Positions 51,827 through 62,302 are shown, numbered from the stretch's first letter. The stretch: DNA of 64,000 bases from Candidatus Neomarinimicrobiota bacterium (GCA_022560655.1 JADFSS010000002.1:19049-83048), one strand, 5' to 3'. Program-made: numbers and translations. Notes: generated by a model not told the origin, from the letters alone.

Positions 51827-54800
51827 GTGAAATATTCTTATCGCCTGATCATCCTCTGCGCTCTATTGGTTTTTGCCGGGCAGACGGCCCGGGCTTCTAT
51901 CCCTCCCCATCCTGACCTCAAGGCCCGGATTGCCGCCGGCAAGCTGGCCCGTCCCTACTACCTTGAGCACCAGCGGGAGCTCCTCGCCCGGGGTGTGAAT
52001 GCGCCCTGGGCAGCCCCGTCGCTTGGCCTGCAAAAGGGGCTCGCGCCGGGCGCTCCATTGCGGTCCCTGGGACCCGCCCAAGCGCCTGTCGGCCCGTTTA
52101 ACGCACTGCTGATCCTGGTGGACTTTTCCGACAACGTCCAGCAGGTCCAGGCAACCAAGTTTGATACCCTGGTCTTCAATACTTCTCCCGGTACGGTATC
52201 CGATTACTTCAGCGAGGTGAGCTACGGCAATCTTACCATCGTTACGGTGGACCTGCCGAGTCAGATTGGCTGGACACGGGTGGATTCGACCTACGCCTAT
52301 TACGTAGATGGTCAAAACGGGTTTGGCGACTATCCAAAAAATGCCCAGAAACTGGTTGAAGATGTGGTGACCGCAGTGAACGGGGTCGTGGACTTTTCCC
52401 TGTACGACAATGACGCTGACAACGAGGTGGACGCACTGTTCATCGCCCACGCTGGGCCGGGCGCAGAGTTCACCGGCAATGACAACGACATCTGGTCTCA
52501 CGCCTGGGTTACCTACAACCCCCCCATTCTGGATGGCGTCTCCATCTGGCGCTACTCCATGGAGCCGGAATTCTGGGCCTCTCCCGGCGACATGACCATC
52601 GGCGTCTATGCCCACGAGATGGGGCACAGCGTTTTCGGTCTGCCGGACCTGTACGACCGCGACGGCTCCTCGTCGGGTCTGGGCCGCTGGAGCCTGATGG
52701 CCGGCGGCAGCTGGAACGGCAACCTGGGCGATACCCCCGCCTATCCTGACGCCTGGAGCCACATCGAAATGGGCTACCTCAACACCGTAGATTTGCTCTC
52801 CAATGTGCCCGGGCAGGTGATCAGCCACGTCGAAGCAACCTCAATGGCCTACCGCGTCTGGCCTGGAGGGAATTTTGGCGACGAATACTTTATTTTGGAA
52901 AACCGGCAGCTGGTCGGTTACGACGCGGCCCTGCCGGGCGGTGGGTTGCACATCTACCACATCGACGAGACGGTGGGCACCCAAAACGATAACCAGTGGT
53001 ATCCGACCTTCACCGACTCCGGGCACTACCTGGTGGCTTTGGAGCAGGCGGATGGGGATTGGGACCTTGAGCATGATATTGGAGTCGGCAATTCGGGGGA
53101 CGATGGCGACCCCTTCCCGGGTGTCACCAACAACACCGCCTTCAATGATGCCACCATCCCGGACAGCCGGTACTACACCTTAGGCAGTACGGACATCGCC
53201 ATACAGAACATATCCGCCTCCGCCAACGACATGACGGTGGACGTATTCATTGACATTCCCCTGGCCGTAACTCCTGACTCGCTCAGTGCCGAGCTGGTCA
53301 TCGGCGATTCTGTGACTCAGGCCATCAGCATCCGCAATGCTGGCGTTGATACCCTGACCTTCGACCTCCTGATCGCGGCAAGGTCCCTGGCTGCAGCCGT
53401 GCCTCCGGGTCCGTTTGCTTCGCTGCGCGTTTCCGCGCCTGCGTTTGATGCCTTCCCTGGTGGCAAGGCCCTGCGGCTGGCCGAGTCAGCGAGTCTTTCA
53501 CAGACGGCCTCCTCCAACGCCGCTACGGCACCTTCGATCAGCTCAAGTACGGCAGCGGTCTCCGATCACGGGACCGTGTTGGTGCTCTCCACCGTCTCCA
53601 TCTCAGCGTCGGTCCTGCTGGCCCTGACCAACCTTGGCGTGACCTACGACCATATCGCGACGACGGTGTTCACCGGAATTGACTTTTCACCCTATCAGAC
53701 GGTGATCGTGGCCCTGGATGGGGGGCTGGTGGAAACCGCCAGCGTTCAGGCCCTGGCGGATGCCGCCGGCGCCGGGCGCAAATTGATCATCGTTGGCGGC
53801 ACCAACTACGGTCCTTACTATATTGGGATGGAGAGCTACCTCCTGTCCCATACCAATCAGCAGGGCTGGGTCATATCCGCGCCGCCCCACCTGACGGTTA
53901 CCGATACAGGCCACCCGCTGGTAGCCGGCGTGCCAGCCAGCTACAATTTTGTCAACAGCAGTGCTGCCAACTATATGCTGCGGGTCTCAGACCCGGTGGC
54001 TGCGGTTGCGGCTGTAAACGGCGACGGCCACCCCATTCTACTGGACAAGCCCATCGGGACTGGCCACCTCGTCGCCTTCCTGAATTCCGCCCTGGATAGC
54101 TACTGGCTGAATGCCGCCGACTTTGCCGTACTGGAAACCGTCCTCGACAACGCCTTGACGGGTGGCGTAAGCTGGCTCTCCGCAAATCCCACCTCGGCTA
54201 CTCTGGCACCCGGAGATTCGGTGGCGATCGACATCACCTTCAACGCGACGGGCCTGCTGGGCGGCGACTATGAGGCCTACATTGTGCTTGCCGACCGTGA
54301 CAGCACGAGTCCCGATGTCCGGGTCCCCGCCCATCTGCGCGCCATTGGTATTCCTGACATTGCTCTGGCGCCGGACACGCTGGAGTTTGGGTCCGTGTTT
54401 GTGGGCCATCCATCGACTCAGATCTTGACGGTGACCAGCCGGGGGACCGATTCCCTGAGGGTGAGCGCTATAGCGGCTGATCACGGCGCCTTTTCCGTGG
54501 ACCCGTCAGTCTTTGTGCTGGGTCCCGGAGACAGCCTTAACGTAAGTGTGACCTTTACAGCCGCCACCGCGGGGGTCATATCGGCCACCATCACGGTGAC
54601 CAGCAACGCCCCCGCCGCAATGGTCGGGCTGAACGCCACGGCAACGCAACCGGCTGAGATCGTCCTCAGTCCCGATTCATTGAGCGCCGACCTGTTCCCG
54701 GACGACACTACGACGCAGGTGCTCACCGTCCACAATCTCGGTGCCGGGGAGCTCGTCTGGAGCGTGGCGGCCAACGATGGCCAGCGACCTCCGGCTGCGC

Positions 54801-56797
54801 CCGCCTTCCCCGCTGAGTATTACCAGTATATTCCCAAGGGCAGCGTCGACTCTCGTGTCGGCCCGCCGGTTGAGCGGGGGCAGGGCGGCCCCGATGTATT
54901 CGGCTACACCTGGATCGACAGCGATGGGCCTGGAGGGCCGGTCTTCAATTGGCTTGACATCTCCGGCACGGGGCTCAACTCCGGCATCACCCTCGATGAT
55001 GATACCGCCTGGGTCAACCTTGGCTTCAGCTTCAGTTTTTACGGGCGTGACTATGACCAGGTGCTCATCGGCGAGAACGGGACGTTGTCTTTTATCAACT
55101 ATGGGTTCAGTGACTTTTCAAATGATCCCATACCGTCAACAAATTCGCCCAATGCGTTGATCGCGGTCTTTTGGGATGATCACTACACCCCTGATGGGGG
55201 CGCGATATACTACGAGACGCGCGGCTCCGAACCCAGCCGCACCTTCATCGTCCAGTGGCACCAGGTACCCCACATCAGTGACATCAATTCCGTATTCACC
55301 TATCAGGTCATCCTGTCAGAGGCGGCCGGCTCCATCGTTTTCCAATACGAAACGATGACGGGTTCCTACGGCGATGGCAGCTATGCGACGGTGGGAATTG
55401 AAGACTCGCTGGGTGTGGATGGCCTGCAGGTTTCGTTCAACACCGGCTACGTCCACAACGGCCTGGCCATCCGGTTGAGTACTACCCCTCCTTGGCTCAC
55501 AGTAGCCCCCGGGTCGGGGACGGTTGCGCCGGGCGGGTCTCAGGACGTTGTGGTTACCTTCAACTCAACCGGGTTGGTGCCGGGAATCCTTCAGGGCCAT
55601 CTGACCTTTGACAGCAACGATCCCGGTAATGCCAGCACGTCCTTGCCCGTGAGCCTGCGGATCCCACTCATCGGCCCGCCGCTGATAACCGGGATCGCTG
55701 ACGTGCCCGCTGATCAGGGTGGCTGGGTGATGGCCAGCTGGCTGGCCTCGCCCGATGACAGCCATCAGAGTCCGCATCCGGTGCTGTTCTACAGCGTGTG
55801 GCTTTATGGCCCCGGCGCTGCAACCTTGCCGGCTGTGCCCGTCCTTGCCGCGGCGGAATCGTCCCTGACTGCGGGCAGGAGTCCGCTCGCCGGGCCTTGG
55901 CTAAGCCGTGACACCGACGGAGTAGCCGGCAGCGCCGGAGCAGCCCCCAGTAGTCCGGGAGCGGCGCGGGACGACTATCCGGTCTTCAGCGGAGCGCAGC
56001 TGGGTGCGCCGGGTTGGATCGGCGTGGGCTCCATCGGGGCTACGCTGGACTCAGCTTACACTTTCCTGGTGCCCACTTGGCAGGACTCTAACGCAGCCGG
56101 CACTCACTGGTCCCGGATCCGGGTCTCCGCTCACACGTCTGTTGTTGTGGCTGGCTTTGCCTTCTCCGCGCCCGACAGTGGATATTCGGTGGACAACATC
56201 GCCCCAGCAGTGCCTGCTGGCCTGGTAGCCGTGCCCACGGAGCTGGGCGTCTCGCTCAGCTGGACATATGACACTGCTGCGGAAGCGGACTTTCAGTACT
56301 TCGCGGTATACCGTGGTACGGAGACCGGATTTACGCCCGTCCACCCGGACAGCTCTATTGCCACCACCACCGACCCGGCTTATGCCGATGAGCAGGTGGA
56401 TCCGGGGGTCACCTACTTTTACCGCGTGGCGGCGGTGGATTATAACGGGAACGTGAGCGATCTGAGCGCAGAAGTAGCGGGCTTCGTCTTGGCTTTGACC
56501 GATGGTCTCGGCATACCTGACGCCTATGCGCTGCGGCAGAACTATCCCAACCCCTTCAACCCCAGCACGACCATCCGGTTTGAGCTGCCCGAAGCGACGC
56601 CGCTGACCTTGGCGATATTCGATATCCTGGGACGCGAGGTGGTTCGGTTAAGTGCGGGTACACTGGAGGCTGGCTACCACCAGGTGGTGTGGAATGGCAG
56701 GACCGCCGCCGGGCGCGAAGTTACCACGGGTCTGTATATCGTGCGCCTGGTCTCGCCGGCCTTCACGGATCAGTTCAAAATGGTGCTTATGAAGTAG
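51827..56797 (+). CDS. Large secreted M6 metalloprotease with sorting domain
   Basis: A 1656-residue exported protein. After a signal peptide (LIILCALLVFAGQTARA), an M6 (immune inhibitor A-like) peptidase has the full zinc motif HEMGHSVFGLPDLYD, with the first His at residue 263. A DJ-1/GATase-like segment spans about 580-780, then Hydin/ASPM-SPD-2 beta repeats (782-985), a nidogen-like region (1025-1221) and a fibronectin type III unit (1445-1555). The last 90 residues are the FlgD-like, type IX sorting module (LRQNYPNPFNPSTTIRFEL). The start is GTG 51827 after GGGAGG. Confidence 0.92.
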   Translation: MKYSYRLIILCALLVFAGQTARASIPPHPDLKARIAAGKLARPYYLEHQRELLARGVNAPWAAPSLGLQKGLAPGAPLRSLGPAQAPVGPFNALLILVDFSDNVQQVQATKFDTLVFNTSPGTVSDYFSEVSYGNLTIVTVDLPSQIGWTRVDSTYAYYVDGQNGFGDYPKNAQKLVEDVVTAVNGVVDFSLYDNDADNEVDALFIAHAGPGAEFTGNDNDIWSHAWVTYNPPILDGVSIWRYSMEPEFWASPGDMTIGVYAHEMGHSVFGLPDLYDRDGSSSGLGRWSLMAGGSWNGNLGDTPAYPDAWSHIEMGYLNTVDLLSNVPGQVISHVEATSMAYRVWPGGNFGDEYFILENRQLVGYDAALPGGGLHIYHIDETVGTQNDNQWYPTFTDSGHYLVALEQADGDWDLEHDIGVGNSGDDGDPFPGVTNNTAFNDATIPDSRYYTLGSTDIAIQNISASANDMTVDVFIDIPLAVTPDSLSAELVIGDSVTQAISIRNAGVDTLTFDLLIAARSLAAAVPPGPFASLRVSAPAFDAFPGGKALRLAESASLSQTASSNAATAPSISSSTAAVSDHGTVLVLSTVSISASVLLALTNLGVTYDHIATTVFTGIDFSPYQTVIVALDGGLVETASVQALADAAGAGRKLIIVGGTNYGPYYIGMESYLLSHTNQQGWVISAPPHLTVTDTGHPLVAGVPASYNFVNSSAANYMLRVSDPVAAVAAVNGDGHPILLDKPIGTGHLVAFLNSALDSYWLNAADFAVLETVLDNALTGGVSWLSANPTSATLAPGDSVAIDITFNATGLLGGDYEAYIVLADRDSTSPDVRVPAHLRAIGIPDIALAPDTLEFGSVFVGHPSTQILTVTSRGTDSLRVSAIAADHGAFSVDPSVFVLGPGDSLNVSVTFTAATAGVISATITVTSNAPAAMVGLNATATQPAEIVLSPDSLSADLFPDDTTTQVLTVHNLGAGELVWSVAANDGQRPPAAPAFPAEYYQYIPKGSVDSRVGPPVERGQGGPDVFGYTWIDSDGPGGPVFNWLDISGTGLNSGITLDDDTAWVNLGFSFSFYGRDYDQVLIGENGTLSFINYGFSDFSNDPIPSTNSPNALIAVFWDDHYTPDGGAIYYETRGSEPSRTFIVQWHQVPHISDINSVFTYQVILSEAAGSIVFQYETMTGSYGDGSYATVGIEDSLGVDGLQVSFNTGYVHNGLAIRLSTTPPWLTVAPGSGTVAPGGSQDVVVTFNSTGLVPGILQGHLTFDSNDPGNASTSLPVSLRIPLIGPPLITGIADVPADQGGWVMASWLASPDDSHQSPHPVLFYSVWLYGPGAATLPAVPVLAAAESSLTAGRSPLAGPWLSRDTDGVAGSAGAAPSSPGAARDDYPVFSGAQLGAPGWIGVGSIGATLDSAYTFLVPTWQDSNAAGTHWSRIRVSAHTSVVVAGFAFSAPDSGYSVDNIAPAVPAGLVAVPTELGVSLSWTYDTAAEADFQYFAVYRGTETGFTPVHPDSSIATTTDPAYADEQVDPGVTYFYRVAAVDYNGNVSDLSAEVAGFVLALTDGLGIPDAYALRQNYPNPFNPSTTIRFELPEATPLTLAIFDILGREVVRLSAGTLEAGYHQVVWNGRTAAGREVTTGLYIVRLVSPAFTDQFKMVLMK

Positions 56798-56827
56798 CCG
56801 CCCGCACCATCGGTATCGGGCGCAATA

Positions 56828-56860
56828 GACCCCAATTGCACTCTTGGCGCAGTTGGGGTC
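56828..56860 (+). terminator. Probable terminator after the M6 protease
   Basis: GACCCCAA (56828-56835) pairs fully with TTGGGGTC (56853-56860) across a 17-nt loop, 31 nt after the stop. The following TTGC is a poor T-run, so efficiency is uncertain. Confidence 0.45.
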
Positions 56861-57061
56861 TTGCATGGCTGATAGGTTTGGCGCCGCTGGTATTCGGGAT
56901 GGTCTCAGCCGCACTGAGGATTGTGCTACCATCAGCCGGGTCGCACAAGCTAGTTGCTGGAGAGTGTTAGGGTAAGAGGTGCCGGTCAGGGTTCCTAATC
57001 CGGTTGTCATCTCCTGCAGTTGCGCTGTAGATTTGACTAACTCGTCCCTGGGAGATGTATT

Positions 57062-57934
57062 TTGAAGCATGAGCGACCGGCATATCTAGTGGTGCTCATT
57101 GGTGCCCTGTGGCTGCTAACAGCGGGGTGTAGCCAAAACAGGGTCGCAAACAGCGCCTGGCTGGCGAGCCTGCCCAAACCGTGGGTGCTCAGCGCAGAGC
57201 AGGTGACCCAGCTGTTGCCCGAGTTCCGGAAGCACTACCCCGATTTTCACCAGCGGTTGAAGGCTGTGGCGTTGTGGCGGGTCGGGACCCCTTACGAACT
57301 CTACCGGTTGGGCGAGGAGGTAGAGCCGGACCCCGATCCCATTTTTCGCCTGGACGTATCCGACTGTACAGCTCACATCCTGACCTCCTTGTGCCTCGCG
57401 CAGAGCAGCTCCTGGTCGGAGGCCCGGCACAACATGATCGCCATTCACTACAAGCCGGATGCGGCCGGCAACATGACGCCCAGCTACCGTTCCCGCTGGC
57501 ACTACACCACTGACAGGATCACCGCCAACCCATCCACAGTGGACATCACGCCCAGTCTGCTGCCGCCAGAGGAGCTGGCCACCGTTGACATTACCCTCAA
57601 CCGCAAGGCGGACGGCAGCGAGTTCCTCGATTTGGATTGGTCGCGGGAGCTGACGGCGCGGTACATCCCCAGCGCTAAAATTAGCGCCGAGCTGCTCGCC
57701 AGACTGCCCGCGGTCTGCGGGGTTACCTTCGTAAAGAAATCCTATTTCAAACTGGGACTGGTGGTGGCCCATGAAGGGATGATTATTGATCGCCAGGACC
57801 TCATCCACGCCGGGCTAGCGGCTGGCGAAACCGAGCGTACCGACTTTCTGAAGTACTACTTCGCTGAGCAGGGCCCACTCTTCGACGGTATCATGGTATT
57901 TGCGTTTGTGCCGCTTGCCGAGCAGGCGGGGTAG
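57062..57934 (+). CDS. DUF1460-type lipoprotein, amidase-like fold
   Basis: A 290-residue lipoprotein with lipobox LLTAGC (Cys near residue 23). The core resembles DUF1460/NlpC-P60-like proteins: WRVGTPYELYRLGEE and DVSDCTAHILTSLCLA with an Asp-Cys pair at the expected catalytic position, and a His in GLVVAHEGMIID. Some members are N-acetylmuramoyl-alanine amidases, so peptidoglycan hydrolysis is possible. The start is TTG 57062 after GGGAGA. It has no operon partner. Confidence 0.65.
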   Translation: MKHERPAYLVVLIGALWLLTAGCSQNRVANSAWLASLPKPWVLSAEQVTQLLPEFRKHYPDFHQRLKAVALWRVGTPYELYRLGEEVEPDPDPIFRLDVSDCTAHILTSLCLAQSSSWSEARHNMIAIHYKPDAAGNMTPSYRSRWHYTTDRITANPSTVDITPSLLPPEELATVDITLNRKADGSEFLDLDWSRELTARYIPSAKISAELLARLPAVCGVTFVKKSYFKLGLVVAHEGMIIDRQDLIHAGLAAGETERTDFLKYYFAEQGPLFDGIMVFAFVPLAEQAG

Positions 57935-58014
57935 CCCCCAACCCCTCTAGCCCACCCGTTTTGGCAGGTGCGGTCCGGCATCGAAAGTATTCGGGCACCG
58001 CTGAATGAATGGGA

Positions 58015-58305
58015 TCACCCCGTGGGCTCGTAATCCTCGAACAGCTGCACCACCGCCGGCGAGGTGGCCATCGCGGCGATGGCGGGCATCAGCTTGGGGG
58101 CGACGACCTGGGAGGCGGCATCGGCATCTTCCTTGGCGGCCCACTCGATGATGAGACCAAAGTCATCGCCGCCTTCCTCCATGATCAGCCTAACTGCTTG
58201 GCAGCCGTGCTGCGCCCTGATTAAGGGGATAATCATGTCGGCCAATTCCTTCGCGGCGGGCCGGTTCCCTGGTTCCAGAGTAAATCTTACCAGTCGAGTA
58301 AACAT
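58015..58305 (-). CDS. Antibiotic-biosynthesis-monooxygenase-like small protein
   Basis: A 96-residue protein of the dimeric alpha/beta barrel type (ABM-like). The pattern FTLEPGNRPAAKELADMIIP at the start and GLIIEWAAKEDADAASQVV in the middle fit the fold. Catalytic residues are not conserved in this superfamily, so function is not predictable. A spacer of about 240 bases to uvrD shows nothing else. Confidence 0.6.
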   Translation of the reverse strand: MFTRLVRFTLEPGNRPAAKELADMIIPLIRAQHGCQAVRLIMEEGGDDFGLIIEWAAKEDADAASQVVAPKLMPAIAAMATSPAVVQLFEDYEPTG

Positions 58306-58545
58306 GGCCTAAGCCTCCTTTAGTGTAACTGCGGAAGTTCCGATCTTCAGGCCGCTATTTGCCAGCCATCCGGCGCCGGAGGACGACTTTTCCCGGTACA
58401 CAAACCTGCTGGCGCTCTATAGGTCGAGCCGGTAGCTTGTGGGCACCGGTCACTGGCTGGATTTCGGAACTGGATCAAGGGGCCAATAAATCCAGTTCTC
58501 CGGGCTGGGTTCGAGCGCGGCCCTAGGAGCCGCCCACGGGGTCCG

Positions 58546-60867
58546 TCAGAGCCGATTCAGGTTGGCGTACCTGGCCACCAGTTTTTTTCTGTGGCCGCCG
58601 CTAAACTCGACGGTGAGCTTGAGGTTATCGCCCACCCCCTCGCGTTCGGCAATTTTGCCCTTGCCGAATAGCTTGTGCTCCACCCACGTGCCAACGACAA
58701 AATCGTCCAGGATCGACTCGATGGACGGTTGCCGGGCTGGGTGCAATGGTATTCCTGGCCGACTTCTCCCCGCCGCTCCCGGAGCCCCCAGCGTGCGCGG
58801 CTGGCCCCCCTGCTCGCTGTGCCAGGTGACAAGCTCCTGCGGCAACTCGCGGACGAAACGGCTCAGTGTGCCGTTCACTTCGCTACTGCCCCACCGCCGC
58901 CGCTGGAGTGCGTAGCTCAGGTAGACCTTGTCCATCGCGCGGGTCAGGCCCACGTAGAACAGCCTGCGCTCCTCCTCCTCATCCACATCGCGTTCATCCG
59001 ACCGCTGCAAAGGGAACAGACCTTCTTCCAGGCCCGTCAGAAACACGACCGGAAACTCCAGCCCTTTCGCACTGTGCAGGGTCATCAGGGTGACCGCGTT
59101 GGCGTCATCGTTCCAGCGGTCAATGTCGGTGAGCAACGCGACCTCTTCCAGGAAATCCCGGAGAGTTGCGGCGCCATTTTCCGCCTGATACTGATCGATG
59201 CTTCGTACCAGCTCCTGAATATTGTCCAGCCGTTCGCCGGCGTCCATACCTTCCTGCTCGCGGTAGTGTCGGATGATGCCGACTTCCTCAATAAATGCTG
59301 CCACCGTTTCTCCCATTCCGAAGGATTCGCCCCCCTCATTGTCTGGCCGCGCATACTCGCGGGAAACGGGTTGGCCGTTGCTTTTTCCCTGCTCCGCTGG
59401 CGAGCCGGCAAGTGCCTGGTACTTCTCAATAAACGCCTTGAAGGCTTTCATGGCTTGGGCCTGCTTCAGCTGCACGCCCGCTTCTAGGCCGCAGTCCAAA
59501 GCTTCAAATAGCGCCAGCCCTTTCTCCCGCGCATAGACCCGTAGCCGGTTCATGGAGGTCTCTCCTATGGCCCTGGGCGGAAAGTTGATGATCCGCTCCA
59601 GACTCACCGAGTCCGATGAATTGACCAGGATCCGCAAATAGGCCATGACGTCCTTGACTTCCTTGCGATCGTAGAATTTCACCCCGCCCACGATGATGTA
59701 AGCCATGGTCCGGCGTCGCAATGCGTCTTCAATTGCTCGGCTTTGGGCGTTGGTCCGGTACAGAATGACCATGTCCCTGAAGCGCCGTTTTTCAACCAGC
59801 ACCTCATGCTGGATGCGCTGATAAATAATATCTGCCTCGGCCCGCTCATCGGCAGCGGCGAAGATCTGGATGCGTTCGCCCCCCTCACGGTTCGTCCACA
59901 GTTTCTTGGCAACCCGAGCCTTATTCCGCTCCACGATGGCGCTGGCTGCAGTCAGAATGACCGAGGTGGACCGGTAATTTTGTTCCAGTTTGAAGACTTT
60001 GGCGTCCTTAAATACCTCGGAAAAATTGAGAATATTCGTGATGTCGGCGCCACGCCATGTGTAGATAGATTGATCATCATCGCCCACAACACAAATCCGT
60101 CGGTGATCCTGCGCCAGCCGGCGAATAAACTCAAACTGTGGCCGGTTTGTATCCTGATACTCGTCCACAAGTATGTAATGAAATAGTTTGCGGTATCGGT
60201 TCAGTACTTCGGGATGCTCATCGAACAATGTGAGAGGCAACAAGAGCAGGTCATCAAAGTCCAGCGCTTGATTGTTCTTCAGCGCAAGCTGATATCCCCG
60301 GTAGACATTGACCAGAATGTCAGCTTCAGTGCCGTTGGTCTGGGCGGCCAGCTGCTCCGGCGAAAGCATGTGGCTTTTAGCCCAACTGATGCGCTGGTCA
60401 AAGGCATTGGGAGGGTAGAGGGCCAAGTCGTACTCGTTTTGCTCCAAGACCATCTTTAACAACCGTAGCTGATCGTCACGGTCATAAATCACGAAGTCCC
60501 GCGTGTAGTCGAGCCGGTGGATTTCTTTTCGCAGAATACGTGCGCAGGTGGCATGAAATGTCCCGATGTTGACGCCCGCTCCGCCGTTTGGATGTAGGGC
60601 GCCTCTCGGAGCGGGTCCCCTGCCGCGCACCAGCCCCGATTCGCGGAGCAACGCTTCCACCCGGCTGGCCATTTCGCTAGCCGCCTTGTTGGTAAACGTG
60701 ACCGCCAAGATCTGGCTGGGTGAGAGCCCGACTTCTCCGATGAGGTAGGCGATCTTGTGGGTGAGAACGCGGGTCTTGCCGCTGCCCGCGCCGGCGAAGA
60801 TTAGCACCGGCGAATCAACGTACTGCACGGCATCAGCCTGTACAGAGTTAAGCTCGCTCAGGTTCAT
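58546..60867 (-). CDS. pcrA: ATP-dependent DNA helicase PcrA/UvrD
   Basis: A 773-residue SF1A helicase for nucleotide excision repair and replication restart. Walker A is FAGAGSGKTR near residue 25-34, Walker B is DEYQDTN, and further motifs are GDDDQSIYTWRGA, LEQNYRST and TLHSAKGLEFPVVFLTG. The C-terminal tail WVEHKLFGKGKIAEREG with a Tudor-like fold is the PcrA type that binds RNA polymerase. It is 48 nt downstream of mltG. Confidence 0.96.
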   Translation of the reverse strand: MNLSELNSVQADAVQYVDSPVLIFAGAGSGKTRVLTHKIAYLIGEVGLSPSQILAVTFTNKAASEMASRVEALLRESGLVRGRGPAPRGALHPNGGAGVNIGTFHATCARILRKEIHRLDYTRDFVIYDRDDQLRLLKMVLEQNEYDLALYPPNAFDQRISWAKSHMLSPEQLAAQTNGTEADILVNVYRGYQLALKNNQALDFDDLLLLPLTLFDEHPEVLNRYRKLFHYILVDEYQDTNRPQFEFIRRLAQDHRRICVVGDDDQSIYTWRGADITNILNFSEVFKDAKVFKLEQNYRSTSVILTAASAIVERNKARVAKKLWTNREGGERIQIFAAADERAEADIIYQRIQHEVLVEKRRFRDMVILYRTNAQSRAIEDALRRRTMAYIIVGGVKFYDRKEVKDVMAYLRILVNSSDSVSLERIINFPPRAIGETSMNRLRVYAREKGLALFEALDCGLEAGVQLKQAQAMKAFKAFIEKYQALAGSPAEQGKSNGQPVSREYARPDNEGGESFGMGETVAAFIEEVGIIRHYREQEGMDAGERLDNIQELVRSIDQYQAENGAATLRDFLEEVALLTDIDRWNDDANAVTLMTLHSAKGLEFPVVFLTGLEEGLFPLQRSDERDVDEEEERRLFYVGLTRAMDKVYLSYALQRRRWGSSEVNGTLSRFVRELPQELVTWHSEQGGQPRTLGAPGAAGRSRPGIPLHPARQPSIESILDDFVVGTWVEHKLFGKGKIAEREGVGDNLKLTVEFSGGHRKKLVARYANLNRL

Positions 60868-60915
60868 CCTCAGAACACCTGCAACGCCGGGAGTTCAAGG
60901 CCACTCGTAGGCATG

Positions 60916-61926
60916 CTAATCGGATTGGCGAATCTCATTCACCGCCTGGTTGTGTTCAAGCAAGGTATGCGTGAAGACATGCCGTCCCTCATCAGTGGCG
61001 ACAAAATAGAGATATTCTACGTCAGCGGGGGACACGGCCGCTTCAATGGAAGACAATCCGGGATTATTGACCGGACCGGGTGGCAAGCCCGCGTGGAGGT
61101 AAGTGTTGTAAGGCGAGGGGTAGTCGTAGTCCCGGTAAAGCAGGCGGCGGGGCTCGCCGGGTATGGCATACTGCACGGTGGGATCGGCCTGGAGGTGCAT
61201 GTTCTTGCGCAGCCGGTTATGGTAGACTGCCGATATGATCGCCCGCTCCGAATCGATCCTCGCCTCGCCCTCGATAATGGAGGCCATCGTAAGAATTTCA
61301 TGCGTGCTGAAGCCCAGCGATTGGCCCCGCAGCGCAATTTCGTCACTCAGCATTGCACGGGTCTGGTAGACCATCAGCGCGATGATCTCCGCCTCCGTCA
61401 TCCCATTCCGTACTTGGTAGGTCTCCGGATACAGATAGCCCTCCAGTGTGGCCACGTTCAAACCCAGGCTGGCAATGAAGGCCTCGTCATTGGCCAGCGC
61501 GAGGAAACGGGCCACGTCAATGGGATATTTCACCTCAACAAAACGGGCCACCTGTACGTTTGTGATGCCTTCCGGTATGGTGAGCGAAACTGACCGGACG
61601 CGAGGCTTGAGAATCTGGCTCACCAGGTCGCCCATGTGGCGAACGTTGAGTAGTTGGTAATGGCCCGCCTTGATCGTCCGGGTGCCGAAGTTTGTTCGCA
61701 CCGCGTTCACAAACATCCTCTCGTTATCAATCAACCCTCTGTTCTTTAACAGACTTGCAACCTTGTATGTCGAAACACCCTCAGGAATCGTGATGTAGTC
61801 TCTAAAGATGACTGGCACCGGCCAACTTAGCACAAGATAGCGGAATGTCAGAAATGTGGCCACTATAGCTAGCCCGATAGCCGCTCCCCCAATCAACCGG
61901 GCACCTGTCAGTAAAATTCGCAGCAT
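60916..61926 (-). CDS. mltG: Endolytic murein transglycosylase MltG
   Basis: A 336-residue inner-membrane enzyme that cuts nascent peptidoglycan. One N-terminal helix (GGAAIGLAIVATFLTFRYLV) is followed by a LysM-like part (IPEGVSTYKVASLLKNRGLI) and the YceG core with LEGYLYPETYQ, MASIIEGEARIDSERAIISA (catalytic Glu) and LQADPTVQYA. The start at 61926 fits the membrane helix; the frame is open to 62058, overlapping the divergent gene. It probably forms an operon with pcrA. Confidence 0.93.
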   Translation of the reverse strand: MLRILLTGARLIGGAAIGLAIVATFLTFRYLVLSWPVPVIFRDYITIPEGVSTYKVASLLKNRGLIDNERMFVNAVRTNFGTRTIKAGHYQLLNVRHMGDLVSQILKPRVRSVSLTIPEGITNVQVARFVEVKYPIDVARFLALANDEAFIASLGLNVATLEGYLYPETYQVRNGMTEAEIIALMVYQTRAMLSDEIALRGQSLGFSTHEILTMASIIEGEARIDSERAIISAVYHNRLRKNMHLQADPTVQYAIPGEPRRLLYRDYDYPSPYNTYLHAGLPPGPVNNPGLSSIEAAVSPADVEYLYFVATDEGRHVFTHTLLEHNQAVNEIRQSD

Positions 61927-62041
61927 GGAGGCCCATAAATTACTCCAGATTGAGGGGGCAATCCAATAAGGACAATGTGGACTGATTGTATTTGGCCCCA
62001 ACTTGACTGGTCTGCAGGTTCCCCCTAACTTTGTCCCGCGC

Positions 62042-62302
62042 ATGGCAAAGGGTCGCAAACATGAACCTCAGCCCATATTTGGTGACTGGGATTTCACCCG
62101 CACCAACTACCTGATATTTGGCATTGGGATCGTGATAATTACGTCGGCCTATGTTCTCATGGCTTTGGGGTCCACCAACAGTTTCCAGTCTCTCACGCTG
62201 GCACCGATTCTGCTGGTGGTTGGATATCTGGGAATCATGCCCCTGGCAATTTTTTACCGCCCCCGTCAGTCTTCAAATAACCAGTCTTCAAATAAATCGT
62301 AA
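62042..62302 (+). CDS. DUF3098-like small membrane protein
   Basis: An 86-residue protein with two hydrophobic helices (YLIFGIGIVIITSAYVLMAL and LAPILLVVGYLGIMPLAIF), in a DUF3098-like arrangement. Start ATG 62042 (MAKGRKHEP) is chosen; the frame is open to 62003. The C-terminus contains a duplicated QSSN segment. After the TAA the same frame continues 11 codons (LDDDDFDDGLD) to a TAG at 62336-62338, an acidic tail that may once have been part of the protein. It is divergent from mltG. Confidence 0.7.
   Translation: MAKGRKHEPQPIFGDWDFTRTNYLIFGIGIVIITSAYVLMALGSTNSFQSLTLAPILLVVGYLGIMPLAIFYRPRQSSNNQSSNKS
62267..62296 (+). repeat. 15-bp tandem duplication
   Basis: CAGTCTTCAAATAAC (62267-62281) is followed directly by CAGTCTTCAAATAAA (62282-62296), with 14 of 15 bases identical. 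It lies inside the coding region, is in frame, and adds five residues (QSSNN/QSSNK). Confidence 0.9.
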
